This document shows positions 45,116-54,068 of a DNA stretch of 64,000 nucleotides, piece by piece. Source of the DNA: Rhodobacteraceae bacterium HLUCCA12. Its GTDB lineage: Bacteria > Pseudomonadota > Alphaproteobacteria > Rhodobacterales > Rhodobacteraceae. The position numbers and the translations under genes are program-made. Numbering within the stretch: the stretch's first letter is position 1; every line of letters starts with the position of its first letter. The notes under the pieces are model-generated. The model was not told the DNA's origin and did not search any database. It saw nothing but the letters and a program-made list of their open reading frames with translations. The stretch spans positions 95,945-159,944 of the forward strand of contig LJSV01000008.1 of the NCBI GenBank assembly GCA_001314715.1, given 5' to 3'.

Positions 45116-46036
45116 TCAGGTCGTCGTGGCGATCACATCCGGCACGATCCCCGAACGCGCGATATAGGGCGCGGGGTCAAGCCCCTTGAACAGCCCATGC
45201 GCGGCGATCAGGACGGTGCCCAGCCCCGCCGCGCGCCCGCCCAGCACATCTGTGTGCAGCGTATCGCCGACCATGGCGACACGTTCGCGCGGCAGATCGC
45301 CCAGCCGCGCCAGCGCGGCATCGAAGGCCCCGCCAAAGGGCTTGCCGTGAAACTCGGGCGCCATCGGCGTGCCGAAGCCGGGCAGATCATGCGCGAAATG
45401 CCCCGGCTCCAGCGTCAGCCCGTCCTCGCGCGGGGCGACGATGTCGGGGTTGGCCACCACAACGGGGCGCGGGCGCGCCGACAGCGCGGCCTTAAGCGCG
45501 GCCTGCCGCTGCGGCGTCCACCCTTCCGATCCCAGGAACAGGAAACCCTCGGCGCGCGCCAGCAGCGCGGGGTCGGTATCCAGCGCCGTGATACGGGTGG
45601 GCAAGTCGTCAAACGTCGCGCCCGCGGCCGTGATCGCGGCCCACAGCCGATTGCCCTGCCCGGCCAGCGCCGCCGCGGCCAGATCGCGGCTTGCCACCAC
45701 CTCGTCGGGCGTGAAGTCGAACCCCAGCCGCGCATATTTCGCCAAGGCACTGGCGCGCGGATAGCTGGCGCCGTTGGTCAGCACCACGACCCGCTTGCCC
45801 GCCGCCCGCATCTGGGCGATGCGTTCCACCGCACCCGGTATCGCGGTTTCCCCGACATTGAGCACGCCGAACGCATCCAGCACGAACCCGTCGTAGCGAT
45901 CGAACACCGCCGACAAATCCTCGACCTTGCGCGGCGTGCCCGAAAAGGCCGCCTGTGGCAGGCGTGATCGCAACGCCTCGTATCGGTCGAACGCCCAGTC
46001 AAGATCGACGCGCGCGAAAGCGGAATGATCGGTCAA
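45116..46036 (-). CDS. HAD-IIA family hydrolase (TIGR01459 type)
   Basis: A 306-residue HAD phosphatase-like protein. Motif I reads DAFGVL: the nucleophile Asp54 is present but the second Asp of D-x-D is Phe56. In this subfamily an aromatic residue is usual there. Motif II is VLTNGAS, the Lys and Asp motifs are in HGKPFGGAF and MVGDTLHTDVLGG. Class IIA cap as in NagD. It is convergent with the aminotransferase (9 bases between stops) and divergent from the BMP transporter unit. Substrate unknown. Confidence 0.86.
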   Translation of the reverse strand: MTDHSAFARVDLDWAFDRYEALRSRLPQAAFSGTPRKVEDLSAVFDRYDGFVLDAFGVLNVGETAIPGAVERIAQMRAAGKRVVVLTNGASYPRASALAKYARLGFDFTPDEVVASRDLAAAALAGQGNRLWAAITAAGATFDDLPTRITALDTDPALLARAEGFLFLGSEGWTPQRQAALKAALSARPRPVVVANPDIVAPREDGLTLEPGHFAHDLPGFGTPMAPEFHGKPFGGAFDAALARLGDLPRERVAMVGDTLHTDVLGGRAAGLGTVLIAAHGLFKGLDPAPYIARSGIVPDVIATTT

Positions 46037-46293
46037 ATCGGGACCTCCGGTCTGTCATTGACGTTTCTTGCGGGTCCATCGCGGGTTTTGCAAGGGCTTG
46101 CGCATCCCGCCAAGGCTTTGCGCATCATGAACATTTTTCGCCGCGATCTTGATCTTTCGGGCAGGCTCGCGCATCACCACGCCCGCAGCCGGGTCAGGAA
46201 TCGCTTGGCCCGCACGGACTTTCATGCGATCCATTTTACCGGAAGATAAAAATTCGCCTGTCGATCCAACCGTCAGCAACAGGGACATCAGCC

Positions 46294-47316
46294 ATGACCA
46301 ATGCCCGCTTTTCACTGACCCGTCGCCGTCTTCTGGCCTCGGCCGCCGCAGGTGCGGCGCTGACCGGCCTGTCAACCGCCCCGCAGCGCCTGCTGGCGCA
46401 GGAACCGGTGCGCGTGGCCGGTGTCTACACCGTTCCCGTCGAGCAGCAATGGGTCAGCCGCATCCACCTGGCCGCCGAAACCGCCGAGGAACGCGGTGAC
46501 ATCACCTATACCTTTACCGAGAATGTCTCGAACACCGATTATGCGCGCGTCATGCGCGAATACGCCGAATCCGGCGTGCAACTGATCGTCGGCGAGGTGT
46601 TCGGCGTCGAACAGGAGGCGCGCGAGGTCGCCGCGGAATACCCCGATGTCGCCTTCCTCATGGGATCGAGCTTCATGCATGATCCCGACCTGCCCAATTT
46701 CGCGGTGTTCGACAACTACATTCAGGATGCCGCGTATCTCAGCGGTCTGATCGCCGGGGCGATGACGGAAAGCGACAATATCGGCATGGTCGGCGGCTTC
46801 CCCATCCCCGAGGTCAATCGCCTGATGCACGCCTTCATGGACGGCGCGCGCGAGGTGAACCCGGAGATCCGTTTCCAGGTGGCATTCATCGGTTCGTGGT
46901 TCGATCCGCCGCGCGCCAAGGAAACCGCCTTCGGCATGATCGAGGCCGGGGCCGACGTGATGTATGCCGAACGCTTCGGCGTGTCGGATGCCGCGCAGGA
47001 ACGCGAGGTTCTGGCCATCGGCAACGTGATCGACACCCAGGACGATTACCCCGACACGGTCGTCGCCTCGGCGATCTGGCATTTCGAGCCCACGCTGGAT
47101 GCCGCGGTCGCCGCCGTGCGCGACGGCGTGTTCGTGGCCGAAAACTATGGCGTCTATTCCTACATGATCAACGATGGCTGTTCGCTCGCGCCCCTGGGCA
47201 CGTTCGAGGGCCGCGTGCCCGAGGATGTCATGGAGCTGGTCGCCCAGCGCGAGGAACAGATCCGCGCCGGCGAATTCGAGGTCGAGATCAACGACGAAGA
47301 ACCGCGGTCGTCGTAA
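46294..47316 (+). CDS. BMP/PnrA-type ABC transporter substrate-binding protein
   Basis: A 340-residue periplasmic protein with a twin-arginine-style signal (TRRRLLASAAAGAAL, cut near residue 36). The VAGVYTVPVEQQWVSRIH start and FDNYIQDAAYLSGLIAGAMT match the BMP (basic membrane protein) family, whose known ligands are purine nucleosides. It lacks the lipobox found in many BMP proteins. The stop abuts the ATPase ATG. The 257-base gap to the HAD gene should hold both divergent promoters; I see no riboswitch there. Confidence 0.9.
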   Translation: MTNARFSLTRRRLLASAAAGAALTGLSTAPQRLLAQEPVRVAGVYTVPVEQQWVSRIHLAAETAEERGDITYTFTENVSNTDYARVMREYAESGVQLIVGEVFGVEQEAREVAAEYPDVAFLMGSSFMHDPDLPNFAVFDNYIQDAAYLSGLIAGAMTESDNIGMVGGFPIPEVNRLMHAFMDGAREVNPEIRFQVAFIGSWFDPPRAKETAFGMIEAGADVMYAERFGVSDAAQEREVLAIGNVIDTQDDYPDTVVASAIWHFEPTLDAAVAAVRDGVFVAENYGVYSYMINDGCSLAPLGTFEGRVPEDVMELVAQREEQIRAGEFEVEINDEEPRSS

Positions 47317-48864
47317 ATGTCGGACGAACAGAGGGCGCAGGACGTTGTCCTGCGCCTGGACGGCATCACCAAACGCTTCGGCGCGCTGACCGCGAATGAC
47401 GCGGTCAGCCTGACGCTGCATCGGGGCGAGGTCGTCGCGCTGCTGGGCGAGAATGGCGCGGGCAAGACCACGCTGATGAACATCCTGTTCGGCCATTACA
47501 CCGCCGACGAGGGATCGGTCGAACTGTTCGGCCAGCCGCTGCCGCCCGGCAACCCGCGCGCGGCACTGGCGGCGGGGGTGGGCATGGTCCACCAGCATTT
47601 CACCCTGGCCGACAACCTGTCAGTGATGGAAAACATCCTGCTGGGCACCCGCCCGCTGTGGAAGATCGGCTTTGACCGGGCCGCGGCCCGTGCCCGGATC
47701 GTGCAACTTGCGCGCGATTTCGGGCTGGCTGTCGTGCCCGAACATCGGGTCGGGAACCTGAGCGTGGGCGAGCGTCAGCGCGTCGAGATCCTCAAGGCGC
47801 TTTATCGCGATGCGCGCATCCTGATCCTGGACGAACCCACCGCCGTCCTGACCCCGCAAGAGACCGACGCCCTGTTCGCCACCCTGCGCAAGATGGTGGC
47901 ACAGGGCTTGTCGGTGGTATTCATCAGCCACAAGCTGCACGAGGTGATGGCGATTTCCAGCCGGGTCGCGGTCTTGCGTCACGGCAAGCTGGTGGGAGAG
48001 GTCGCCACCAGCCAGACCGATCGCCGCCAACTGGCCGACCTGATGGTCGGTGCCGAGGTATCGCCACCCGAATTGCGCCCGGCCAGCCCCGGTCCGGCGC
48101 TGCTGACGCTGAAGGCGGTTTCGACCGCCGATCACGGCAATGCGCCGGGCCTCAAGGCGCTGGATCTGGCGCTGCATGCGGGCCAGATCACGGGGCTTGC
48201 CGGGGTGTCGGGCAACGGCCAGAGCGCGCTGGCAGACCTGATCGGCGGCCTGGAACGTCCGCTTTCGGGCGCGCTTGTGCTGCATGGCGAAACGGCGCGC
48301 CAATGGTCGCCCCGCGCGGCCATGGCGGCGGGTATCGCGCGCATTCCCGAAGACCGGCACAAGACCGGGACGATCGCCGATTTCAACCTGACCGAGAACG
48401 CGATCCTGGAACGCTATGCCCAGGCCCCCTTTGCGCATCGCGGCTGGATGGACTGGCGCGCCGCACGCGATTTCGCCGCGCGCGTGATCGAACGATACGA
48501 TGTGCGCTGCCCCGGCCCGGAAACGCGCATCCGGCTGCTGTCAGGCGGCAACATGCAAAAGCTGATCCTGGGCCGCGCGATGGAAGACGCGCCCCGGATC
48601 ATTCTGGCCAACCAGCCGGTGCGGGGCCTGGATATCGGCGCGATCAGCTTCGTGCATGGTGAATTGCTGGCCGCGCGCGATCGTGGCGCGGCCATCTTGC
48701 TGATTTCCGAGGATCTCGACGAGATCATGGCGCTTTCGGACGTGATCCATGTCATCTACGAGGGCCGCCTGTCGCCCGCCTTTGCGCGCGGCACGGCGAG
48801 CGCGTCGGATCTGGGCGGCTGGATGGCAGGCCATGGCTTTGGCGGAGGCGCGCATGCGGCTTGA
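47317..48864 (+). CDS. Nucleoside-type ABC transporter ATP-binding protein, two ABC domains
   Basis: A 515-residue double ATPase. Domain 1 (about 8-240) has Walker A GENGAGKTT, signature LSVGERQRVE and Walker B LILDEPTAVL. Domain 2 (about 265-505) has a degenerate Walker A GVSGNGQSAL and signature LLSGGNMQKLI, the usual asymmetry of the sugar/nucleoside (RbsA/YufO) type. The start directly follows the binding-protein stop; the permease gene overlaps its end by 11 bases. Confidence 0.94.
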   Translation: MSDEQRAQDVVLRLDGITKRFGALTANDAVSLTLHRGEVVALLGENGAGKTTLMNILFGHYTADEGSVELFGQPLPPGNPRAALAAGVGMVHQHFTLADNLSVMENILLGTRPLWKIGFDRAAARARIVQLARDFGLAVVPEHRVGNLSVGERQRVEILKALYRDARILILDEPTAVLTPQETDALFATLRKMVAQGLSVVFISHKLHEVMAISSRVAVLRHGKLVGEVATSQTDRRQLADLMVGAEVSPPELRPASPGPALLTLKAVSTADHGNAPGLKALDLALHAGQITGLAGVSGNGQSALADLIGGLERPLSGALVLHGETARQWSPRAAMAAGIARIPEDRHKTGTIADFNLTENAILERYAQAPFAHRGWMDWRAARDFAARVIERYDVRCPGPETRIRLLSGGNMQKLILGRAMEDAPRIILANQPVRGLDIGAISFVHGELLAARDRGAAILLISEDLDEIMALSDVIHVIYEGRLSPAFARGTASASDLGGWMAGHGFGGGAHAA

Positions 48865-49903
48865 AACCGTCGCCAACCCGTCGCTGGCACGCACCCTTGG
48901 CTTTCCGCTGATCGCGCTGGCGGCGACCGTGGTTCTGGGGTCGCTCTTGGCCATGCTGGCGGGGGCCGATCCGTTTGCGACGCTGGGCCTGATCGTGCGG
49001 GGCGCGGCCGGCTCGCAATTCGCGCTGCTGGAGACGCTTAATCGCGCAACGCCGCTGATCTTTACCGGCCTTGCCGTCGCCGTGGCATTCCGCGCAAGGC
49101 TCTGGAATATCGGGGCCGAGGCCCAGCTCTACGCCGGCGCGATCCTGACCGTTCTTCTGGGCACCGGCGCGCTGGAATGGCCCTCGGCCGCGCTGTGGCC
49201 GGTCATGGCCGGGGCCGCGATGCTGGCCGGGGCGCTGGTGCTGCTGGGTCCGGCCGTTCTGAAGGTGCGCTTTGGCGTCGATGAGGTGGTGACGACGCTG
49301 CTGTTCAACTTCGTCGTGCTGCTTTTCGTGTCGATGCTGCTGGAAGGGCCGATGAAAGACCCGATGGGCATGGGCTGGCCGCAATCGCCGCGCCTGATCG
49401 CCGAGGCCCGTCTGCCCCGCATCGTCGACGGTCTGCGCCTGCACTGGGGCTTTGCGCTGGCGATCATCGCCGCGCTGATCGTGTGGGTGATCGAGGCGCG
49501 CACCACGCTGGGCTATGAAATGCGCGCGGTCGGGTTGAACCGGCAGGCGGCCGAGTTCGCGGGCATTCCGGTGGGGCGCGTCATTTTGAAAACCGCGCTC
49601 CTGTCGGGCGGGCTGGCGGCGCTGGCCGGCTTTTCGGAAGTGGCCGGGCTCAAGGGCAACCTGACGCTCGATATCTCGCCCGGCTTTGGCTATACTGGTA
49701 TTATCGTGGCAATGCTGGCACTCTTGAACCCGCTGGGCGTGGTGGTCAGTGCCATCTTCGTGGCCGGTGTCTTTGTCGGTGCCGACAGCATGAGCCGCGC
49801 CGCCGGTGTTCCCACCTATATTGCCGACATCATGCTGGCGACGGCCTTGCTGACGATGGTGCTGGCTATCGCGTTGACCCGATTCCGCGTTCGGTGGGGG
49901 TAA
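48854..49903 (+). CDS. Nucleoside-type ABC transporter permease 1
   Basis: A 349-residue BPD_transp_2 permease with about eight or nine helices. The LFRARLWNIGAEAQ-like segment (AFRARLWNIGAEAQLY), the DEVVTTLLFNFV stretch and the GMDIT-like ISPGFGYTGIIVAMLALLNPLG segment match YufP-type permeases. GGAGG precedes the ATG, which lies inside the ATPase gene end. Confidence 0.92.
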   Translation: MRLETVANPSLARTLGFPLIALAATVVLGSLLAMLAGADPFATLGLIVRGAAGSQFALLETLNRATPLIFTGLAVAVAFRARLWNIGAEAQLYAGAILTVLLGTGALEWPSAALWPVMAGAAMLAGALVLLGPAVLKVRFGVDEVVTTLLFNFVVLLFVSMLLEGPMKDPMGMGWPQSPRLIAEARLPRIVDGLRLHWGFALAIIAALIVWVIEARTTLGYEMRAVGLNRQAAEFAGIPVGRVILKTALLSGGLAALAGFSEVAGLKGNLTLDISPGFGYTGIIVAMLALLNPLGVVVSAIFVAGVFVGADSMSRAAGVPTYIADIMLATALLTMVLAIALTRFRVRWG

Positions 49904-49906
49904 GAC

Positions 49907-50854
49907 ATGGCCGAGATCATCGACATCCTTCTCTCGACAAGCTTCTGGGCGGCAGTGATCCGCATCGCCTCGCCGCTGATCTTTGCCACCCTGGGCGAGT
50001 TGATCTGCGAACGTGCCGGGGTTCTGAACCTGGGGATCGAGGGGATCATGGTCGCAGGCGCCTTTGCCGGCTGGATGACGGTCTATTCGGGTGGCGGGCT
50101 GTGGACCGGCGTCGCCATTGCAATGGCGGCCGGCATGCTGTTCGGCCTGTTGCATGGCACGCTGACCGTGCCCTTCAGCCTCAGTCAGCATGTCGTCGGG
50201 CTGGGGATCACGCTTTTGGCGACATCGGCGACCTATTTCGCCTATCGCCTTGCCCTGCCCGAGGTCGACACCCCGCCCCGGATCGAGGCGTTCGAAAGAT
50301 CGGCAATCCCGTTTCTGTCGGATCTGCCGGTTGTCGGTCACGCGCTATTCACGCAAACGCCGTTGACCTATCTGGCGTTCGCGCTGGTGGTCGTGGTGTC
50401 GCTGGTGCTCTATCGCACGCCGCTGGGGCTGGCGCTGCGCGCGGCGGGCGAAAGCCCGTCTGCGGTGGCAGCGCAGGGCCTGTCGGTAACCGGCATCCGC
50501 ATGGGCGCGGTAATCGTCGGATCGGGGCTGATGGCGGTGGGCGGCGCCTTTCTGACGATGTCGGCCTTCAACTCGTTCTTCTTCGAAATGGTCAATGGCC
50601 GCGGCTGGATCTGCATCGCCCTGGTCGTCTTTGGCGCCTGGATGCCGGGCAAGGCGTTGCTGGGCGCGGTGCTGTTCGGCATCTTCGACGGGTTGCAGAT
50701 CCGGCTGCAACAGACCGAACTGGGCGCCGACGTGCCCTATCAGGTGTTTCTGATGATGCCCTTCCTGCTGTCGATCCTGGCGCTGGTCGTCATGTCGCGC
50801 CGGGCCTCGGTTCCGGCCGCGCTGATGGTCACCTTCAACAAGGGAGAGCGTTGA
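49907..50854 (+). CDS. Nucleoside-type ABC transporter permease 2
   Basis: A 315-residue BPD_transp_2 permease (YufQ type). TLGELICERAGVLNLGIEGIMVAGAF near 30-55 and GLSVTGIRMGAVIVGSGLMAVGGAFL are diagnostic. The start is 3 bases after the first permease and its stop overlaps the amidohydrolase ATG. Confidence 0.93.
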   Translation: MAEIIDILLSTSFWAAVIRIASPLIFATLGELICERAGVLNLGIEGIMVAGAFAGWMTVYSGGGLWTGVAIAMAAGMLFGLLHGTLTVPFSLSQHVVGLGITLLATSATYFAYRLALPEVDTPPRIEAFERSAIPFLSDLPVVGHALFTQTPLTYLAFALVVVVSLVLYRTPLGLALRAAGESPSAVAAQGLSVTGIRMGAVIVGSGLMAVGGAFLTMSAFNSFFFEMVNGRGWICIALVVFGAWMPGKALLGAVLFGIFDGLQIRLQQTELGADVPYQVFLMMPFLLSILALVVMSRRASVPAALMVTFNKGER

Positions 50855-52131
50855 TGTTCGATCTTCTGGTCAGGGGCGGCACCCTGCCCGACGGGCGGGT
50901 GGCCGACATTGGCATCCGGGGCGATCGGATCGCGGCCGTCGAATCGCTGGACGGCGCCGAGGCGGGCACGGTCATCGACGCCACCGGCGATCTGGTCTGC
51001 CCGCCCTTCGTCGATCCGCATTTCCACATGGATGCCACGCTGTCCTATGGCCAGCCTAGGGTGAATGCCTCGGGCACGCTGCTGGAAGGGATCGCCCTTT
51101 GGGGCGAATTGAAAGCGATCGCCACCATCGACGAGATGAAGGCCCGCGCGCTGGACTATTGCGACTGGGCGGTCAGCATGGGGCTGCTGGCGATCCGCTC
51201 GCATGTCGATACCTGCGATCCCGACCTCAAGGGGGTTCAGGCCCTGCTGGACGTGCGCGAAACCGTCAAGGACTACATCGACCTGCAACTGGTGGCCTTT
51301 CCCCAAGACGGCCTTTACCGCGACCCCAATGCACTTGAACAGACGGTGCGCGCGCTGGATCTGGGCGTCGATGTGGTCGGCGGCATTCCGCATTTCGAAC
51401 GCACCATGGACGCAGGCGCGGAATCGATCGCCACCTTGTGCCGGATCGCAGCCGAACGGGGGTTGCGCGTCGACATGCATTGCGATGAAACCGACGATCC
51501 GATGAGCCGGCATATCGAATCGCTGGCCTTTGAAACCCAGCGGCTGGGCCTGCAAGGCCGCGTCGCGGCGTCGCATCTGACCTCGATGCACTCGATGGAC
51601 AATTACTATGTGTCCAAGCTGCTGCCGCTGATCGCCGAGGCCGGGATCGCCGCCATTCCGAACCCGCTGATCAACATTGTCCTGCAAGGCCGCCATGACA
51701 GCTTTCCCAAGCGCCGCGGGCTGACCCGCGTCAAGGAGATGCAGGCGCAGGGCATCACCGTGGGTTGGGGGCAGGATTGCGTGCTGGACCCGTGGTATTC
51801 GCTGGGCACCGCCGACATGCTGGACGTGGCCTTCATGGGGCTGCATGTCGCGCAGATGACGCATCCCGACGAGATGCGCCGATGCTTCGATATGGTCACG
51901 GTGGAAAACGCGCGCATCCTTGGGCTGGACGGGTACGGGCTGACGCCCGGTTGCACGGCCTCGCTGGTGGTGCTGGATGCCGCCGATCCGGTCGAGGCCC
52001 TGCGCCTGCGCCCCGACCGGCTGGCGGTGGTGGCCAAGGGCAAGCTGGTGGCGCATCAGGCGCGCAATGACAGCCGCCTGTCGCTGCCCGGACGGCCAGA
52101 AACCGTGCGGCGCAGGCACCGCCGTGGTTGA
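50854..52131 (+). CDS. Cytosine-deaminase-like amidohydrolase
   Basis: A 425-residue amidohydrolase closest to E. coli CodA. His56, His58, His209, Asp308 are the expected metal ligands (CodA His61, His63, His214, Asp313). Glu212 and His241 match the catalytic Glu217 and His246, and Gln151 matches the substrate-binding Gln156. The pocket differs at GQDCV: CodA has GHDDV, so His312 and Asp314 are Gln307 and Cys309 here. Being last in a nucleoside-type transporter operon (its ATG overlaps the permease stop) it probably deaminates an imported pyrimidine, purine or pterin-like base; the altered residues argue against assuming plain cytosine. Confidence 0.85.
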   Translation: MFDLLVRGGTLPDGRVADIGIRGDRIAAVESLDGAEAGTVIDATGDLVCPPFVDPHFHMDATLSYGQPRVNASGTLLEGIALWGELKAIATIDEMKARALDYCDWAVSMGLLAIRSHVDTCDPDLKGVQALLDVRETVKDYIDLQLVAFPQDGLYRDPNALEQTVRALDLGVDVVGGIPHFERTMDAGAESIATLCRIAAERGLRVDMHCDETDDPMSRHIESLAFETQRLGLQGRVAASHLTSMHSMDNYYVSKLLPLIAEAGIAAIPNPLINIVLQGRHDSFPKRRGLTRVKEMQAQGITVGWGQDCVLDPWYSLGTADMLDVAFMGLHVAQMTHPDEMRRCFDMVTVENARILGLDGYGLTPGCTASLVVLDAADPVEALRLRPDRLAVVAKGKLVAHQARNDSRLSLPGRPETVRRRHRRG

Positions 52132-52145
52132 CCGCCCGCGCGAAT

Positions 52146-52159
52146 TTGACGCGGATCAA
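52146..52159 (+). promoter_or_regulatory. FnrL-type box upstream of the Hsp20 gene
   Basis: TTGACGCGGATCAA, a full FNR/FnrL consensus, ends 60 bases before the Hsp20 ATG at 52220. The gap is nearly identical to that of the stress gene at 23512 (61 bases). The -10 position expected for a class-II promoter reads CAAGCT (52182-52187), a weak match. Confidence 0.75.
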
Positions 52160-52219
52160 GGCCCGCGCGGTTGAAATCGGACAAGCTGCCTTCCTCGGCT
52201 TTTTTCAATGGAGGCAAGC

Positions 52220-52636
52220 ATGGTCGAAAAAACACCTCTTGGCACCTTCTGGCCCGCGCTCTACGAACCCTTTCGCCAATTCGGTGGCAAGTTGGCCGAA
52301 TGGGTCAGCACCGCGTCCGAAGCCTCGTCGGATGACAAGGCCTATTCCATCCGCATGGAAGTTCCCGGCGTCGCCGAGAACGACATCCACCTGACGGTCG
52401 AGAACGGCGTGGTCAGCGTGAAGGGCGAAAAGAAATCCGAACGCGAAGAGAAGGGCGATACCTGGTACTTCAGCGAACGCCAGTTCGGCAGTTTCGAACG
52501 CAGCTTCCGCCTGCCCGCCGATGCCGACGAACATGGCGTCAAGGCCGCGCTCAAGGACGGGGTGCTGACGATTACCCTGCCCCGCAAGGCGCCGAAAGGC
52601 GATGAATCGCGACGGGTCAAGATCGAAAAGGGCTGA
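52220..52636 (+). CDS. Hsp20 family small heat-shock protein
   Basis: A 138-residue alpha-crystallin-domain chaperone. Domain about 42-130 with YSIRMEVPGVAENDIHLTV, GEKKSEREEKG and the G-V-L motif DGVLTITLPRK. The N-terminal arm is about 40 residues. The ATG at 52220 has GGAGG 7 bases upstream and is preferred to the in-frame ATG at 52208. The upstream FnrL box suggests oxygen-dependent rather than only heat control. Confidence 0.92.
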   Translation: MVEKTPLGTFWPALYEPFRQFGGKLAEWVSTASEASSDDKAYSIRMEVPGVAENDIHLTVENGVVSVKGEKKSEREEKGDTWYFSERQFGSFERSFRLPADADEHGVKAALKDGVLTITLPRKAPKGDESRRVKIEKG

Positions 52637-52672
52637 GTCGGCATCGAAACCACCCACACCCACCTGCGAACG

Positions 52673-52693
52673 GGGGCGCGATGGCCGCGCCCC
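52673..52693. terminator. 8-bp GC hairpin between convergent genes
   Basis: GGGGCGCG-atggc-CGCGCCCC, perfect 8-bp stem, after the Hsp20 gene and before the opposing gene's stop. No clear U-run on either side. Confidence 0.5.
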
Positions 52694-52703
52694 GCGACAA
52701 TGG

Positions 52704-53051
52704 TCAGGGATCGGAAAACGGTGTCATCTGCGCGACGATGACCGCGTTCTCATCCAGCGCGCGCTGCATCAGCGCGCGTTCCTCTGCCTCGATCTCGTCG
52801 CCTTGGGCCAGCCGCTCATCCAGCGTGCCATAACCGGTCACATCCAGGGGCGCCATGTCGGCCTGCTTCAGGATCGCGACGGTTTCACGCACCGCTTCGG
52901 CCTCGTCCACGCCTGAGGCATAAATCAACAGACCGGCACCCGCGCATCCCTTTGGCAGGCCATCACCGGGATTGCGCCCCACCTCGACGACCAGGGTAAA
53001 GACCTGCTGTCGCCGCTTTTGCGACGGGTCATCGTGTTTGGGTGCTGCCAT
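52704..53051 (-). CDS. Hypothetical protein, 115 aa
   Basis: Not recognised. A small acidic protein without signal peptide: a basic start (MAAPKHDDPSQKRRQQ) then alternating strands and helices (VFTLVVEVGRNPGDGLP, AGLLIYASGVDEAEAVRETVAILKQADM). The pattern of VDEAEAVRETVAILKQA resembles small ferredoxin-like or permuted regulatory folds, but I can assign no family. It converges on the Hsp20 gene. Confidence 0.65.
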   Translation of the reverse strand: MAAPKHDDPSQKRRQQVFTLVVEVGRNPGDGLPKGCAGAGLLIYASGVDEAEAVRETVAILKQADMAPLDVTGYGTLDERLAQGDEIEAEERALMQRALDENAVIVAQMTPFSDP

Positions 53052-53187
53052 CGGCCCGTTCCGCGCTGTCGATCACTTGCGCCAAGTGACAGGAATGCCA
53101 ACCCTGTGCAAGCCCTGCCCGCAAGGGGCACGCCCCGCGAACCAAACGGGGCAGGTATGGACCGGCCGAGCCACGCAACGCGCGGTT

Positions 53188-53988
53188 TTACTGCGCCACT
53201 TCCACCGGCTCGATCATCGCCAGTTCATCCTCACCACACATCACGCGGACGGCGCTGAACGGGGCCTCGGTCCCGTCGATAGGCGCGGGGGAGTCCATCT
53301 CGAAGCGCAATTCGTAGTCGGTCACGACCTGCGAGGCGTCCATGTCCGGCGCGGTCGCCATCAGTTCGACCTCCTGCACGGGCCGGTCCGACCCATCGCT
53401 GTCGCCGCGTTCAAGGCTGACCTCATAGCCCGGACTGGGCATCGACACCATGCCGGTGACGATCAGGCGCGGCGACGCATCGGATCCGGGCATGGCATTC
53501 ACCCAGGCCTCCCAGTCGGAGGAGTCCAGCACCGGGCATTCGCCATCCGCCGGCGCCTCGGCGTCCGATCCGTCGACCAGATCGGCATCGTCGGCGTCGG
53601 GTTCGTCGCCCTCGCTCATCACCGGTTCTCCTTCGCTGTCGGACATCTCGCCCTCGGCGCGCACCTCGACATCGATCTCTTCGGCATCCTCGCCGTCGGG
53701 TTCCTCGACGGGCTCGGCATCCGCCTCGTCCTCCGCGGCGGCTTCGGCCTCGTCGCGAAGGGCCATGAAATCGGCGCAACCGGGCATGGATTCGGCCTGG
53801 TTGCAGACAAAGAGGCGCGACAGGATGGTCGCGCAACCCTCGCCGGAACTGTCTTCCTCGCACGCCAGGATCTGCGCGCCGGTGACGCCGTCAAGCGTCT
53901 CGTCCATGCCATGGCTGTCGGCCGCAGCCGTTATCGGCAGCATGGCCGCAAGCGAAAAGGCAAAAAGCGGATATTTCGGGAACGGCAT
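53188..53988 (-). CDS. Exported, very acidic hypothetical protein
   Basis: A 266-residue protein with a signal peptide (1-22, ITAAA-DS). Residues about 40-75 hold four cysteines around an ACEEDSSGEGCATILSRLFVC segment. Residues 78-150 are almost only Asp, Glu, Ala and Ser, a long acidic linker. The C-terminal 115 residues look like a globular beta domain with one cysteine pair. Not recognised as a family. The composition suggests a periplasmic or surface protein that may bind cations. GAG precedes the ATG. Confidence 0.7.
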   Translation of the reverse strand: MPFPKYPLFAFSLAAMLPITAAADSHGMDETLDGVTGAQILACEEDSSGEGCATILSRLFVCNQAESMPGCADFMALRDEAEAAAEDEADAEPVEEPDGEDAEEIDVEVRAEGEMSDSEGEPVMSEGDEPDADDADLVDGSDAEAPADGECPVLDSSDWEAWVNAMPGSDASPRLIVTGMVSMPSPGYEVSLERGDSDGSDRPVQEVELMATAPDMDASQVVTDYELRFEMDSPAPIDGTEAPFSAVRVMCGEDELAMIEPVEVAQ

Positions 53989-54068
53989 GGCAGACTCCTT
54001 GGAACGGGAACGTCAAGCTAACGCCAGTTTACGCCGCCGGTTCCCGATCTGGAAAGCCCGCCTTTCGT

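Noticed and set aside
46037..46293. Purine riboswitch before the nucleoside-type transporter
   Set aside because: No conserved loop or P1-P3 arrangement was seen in the 257 bases.
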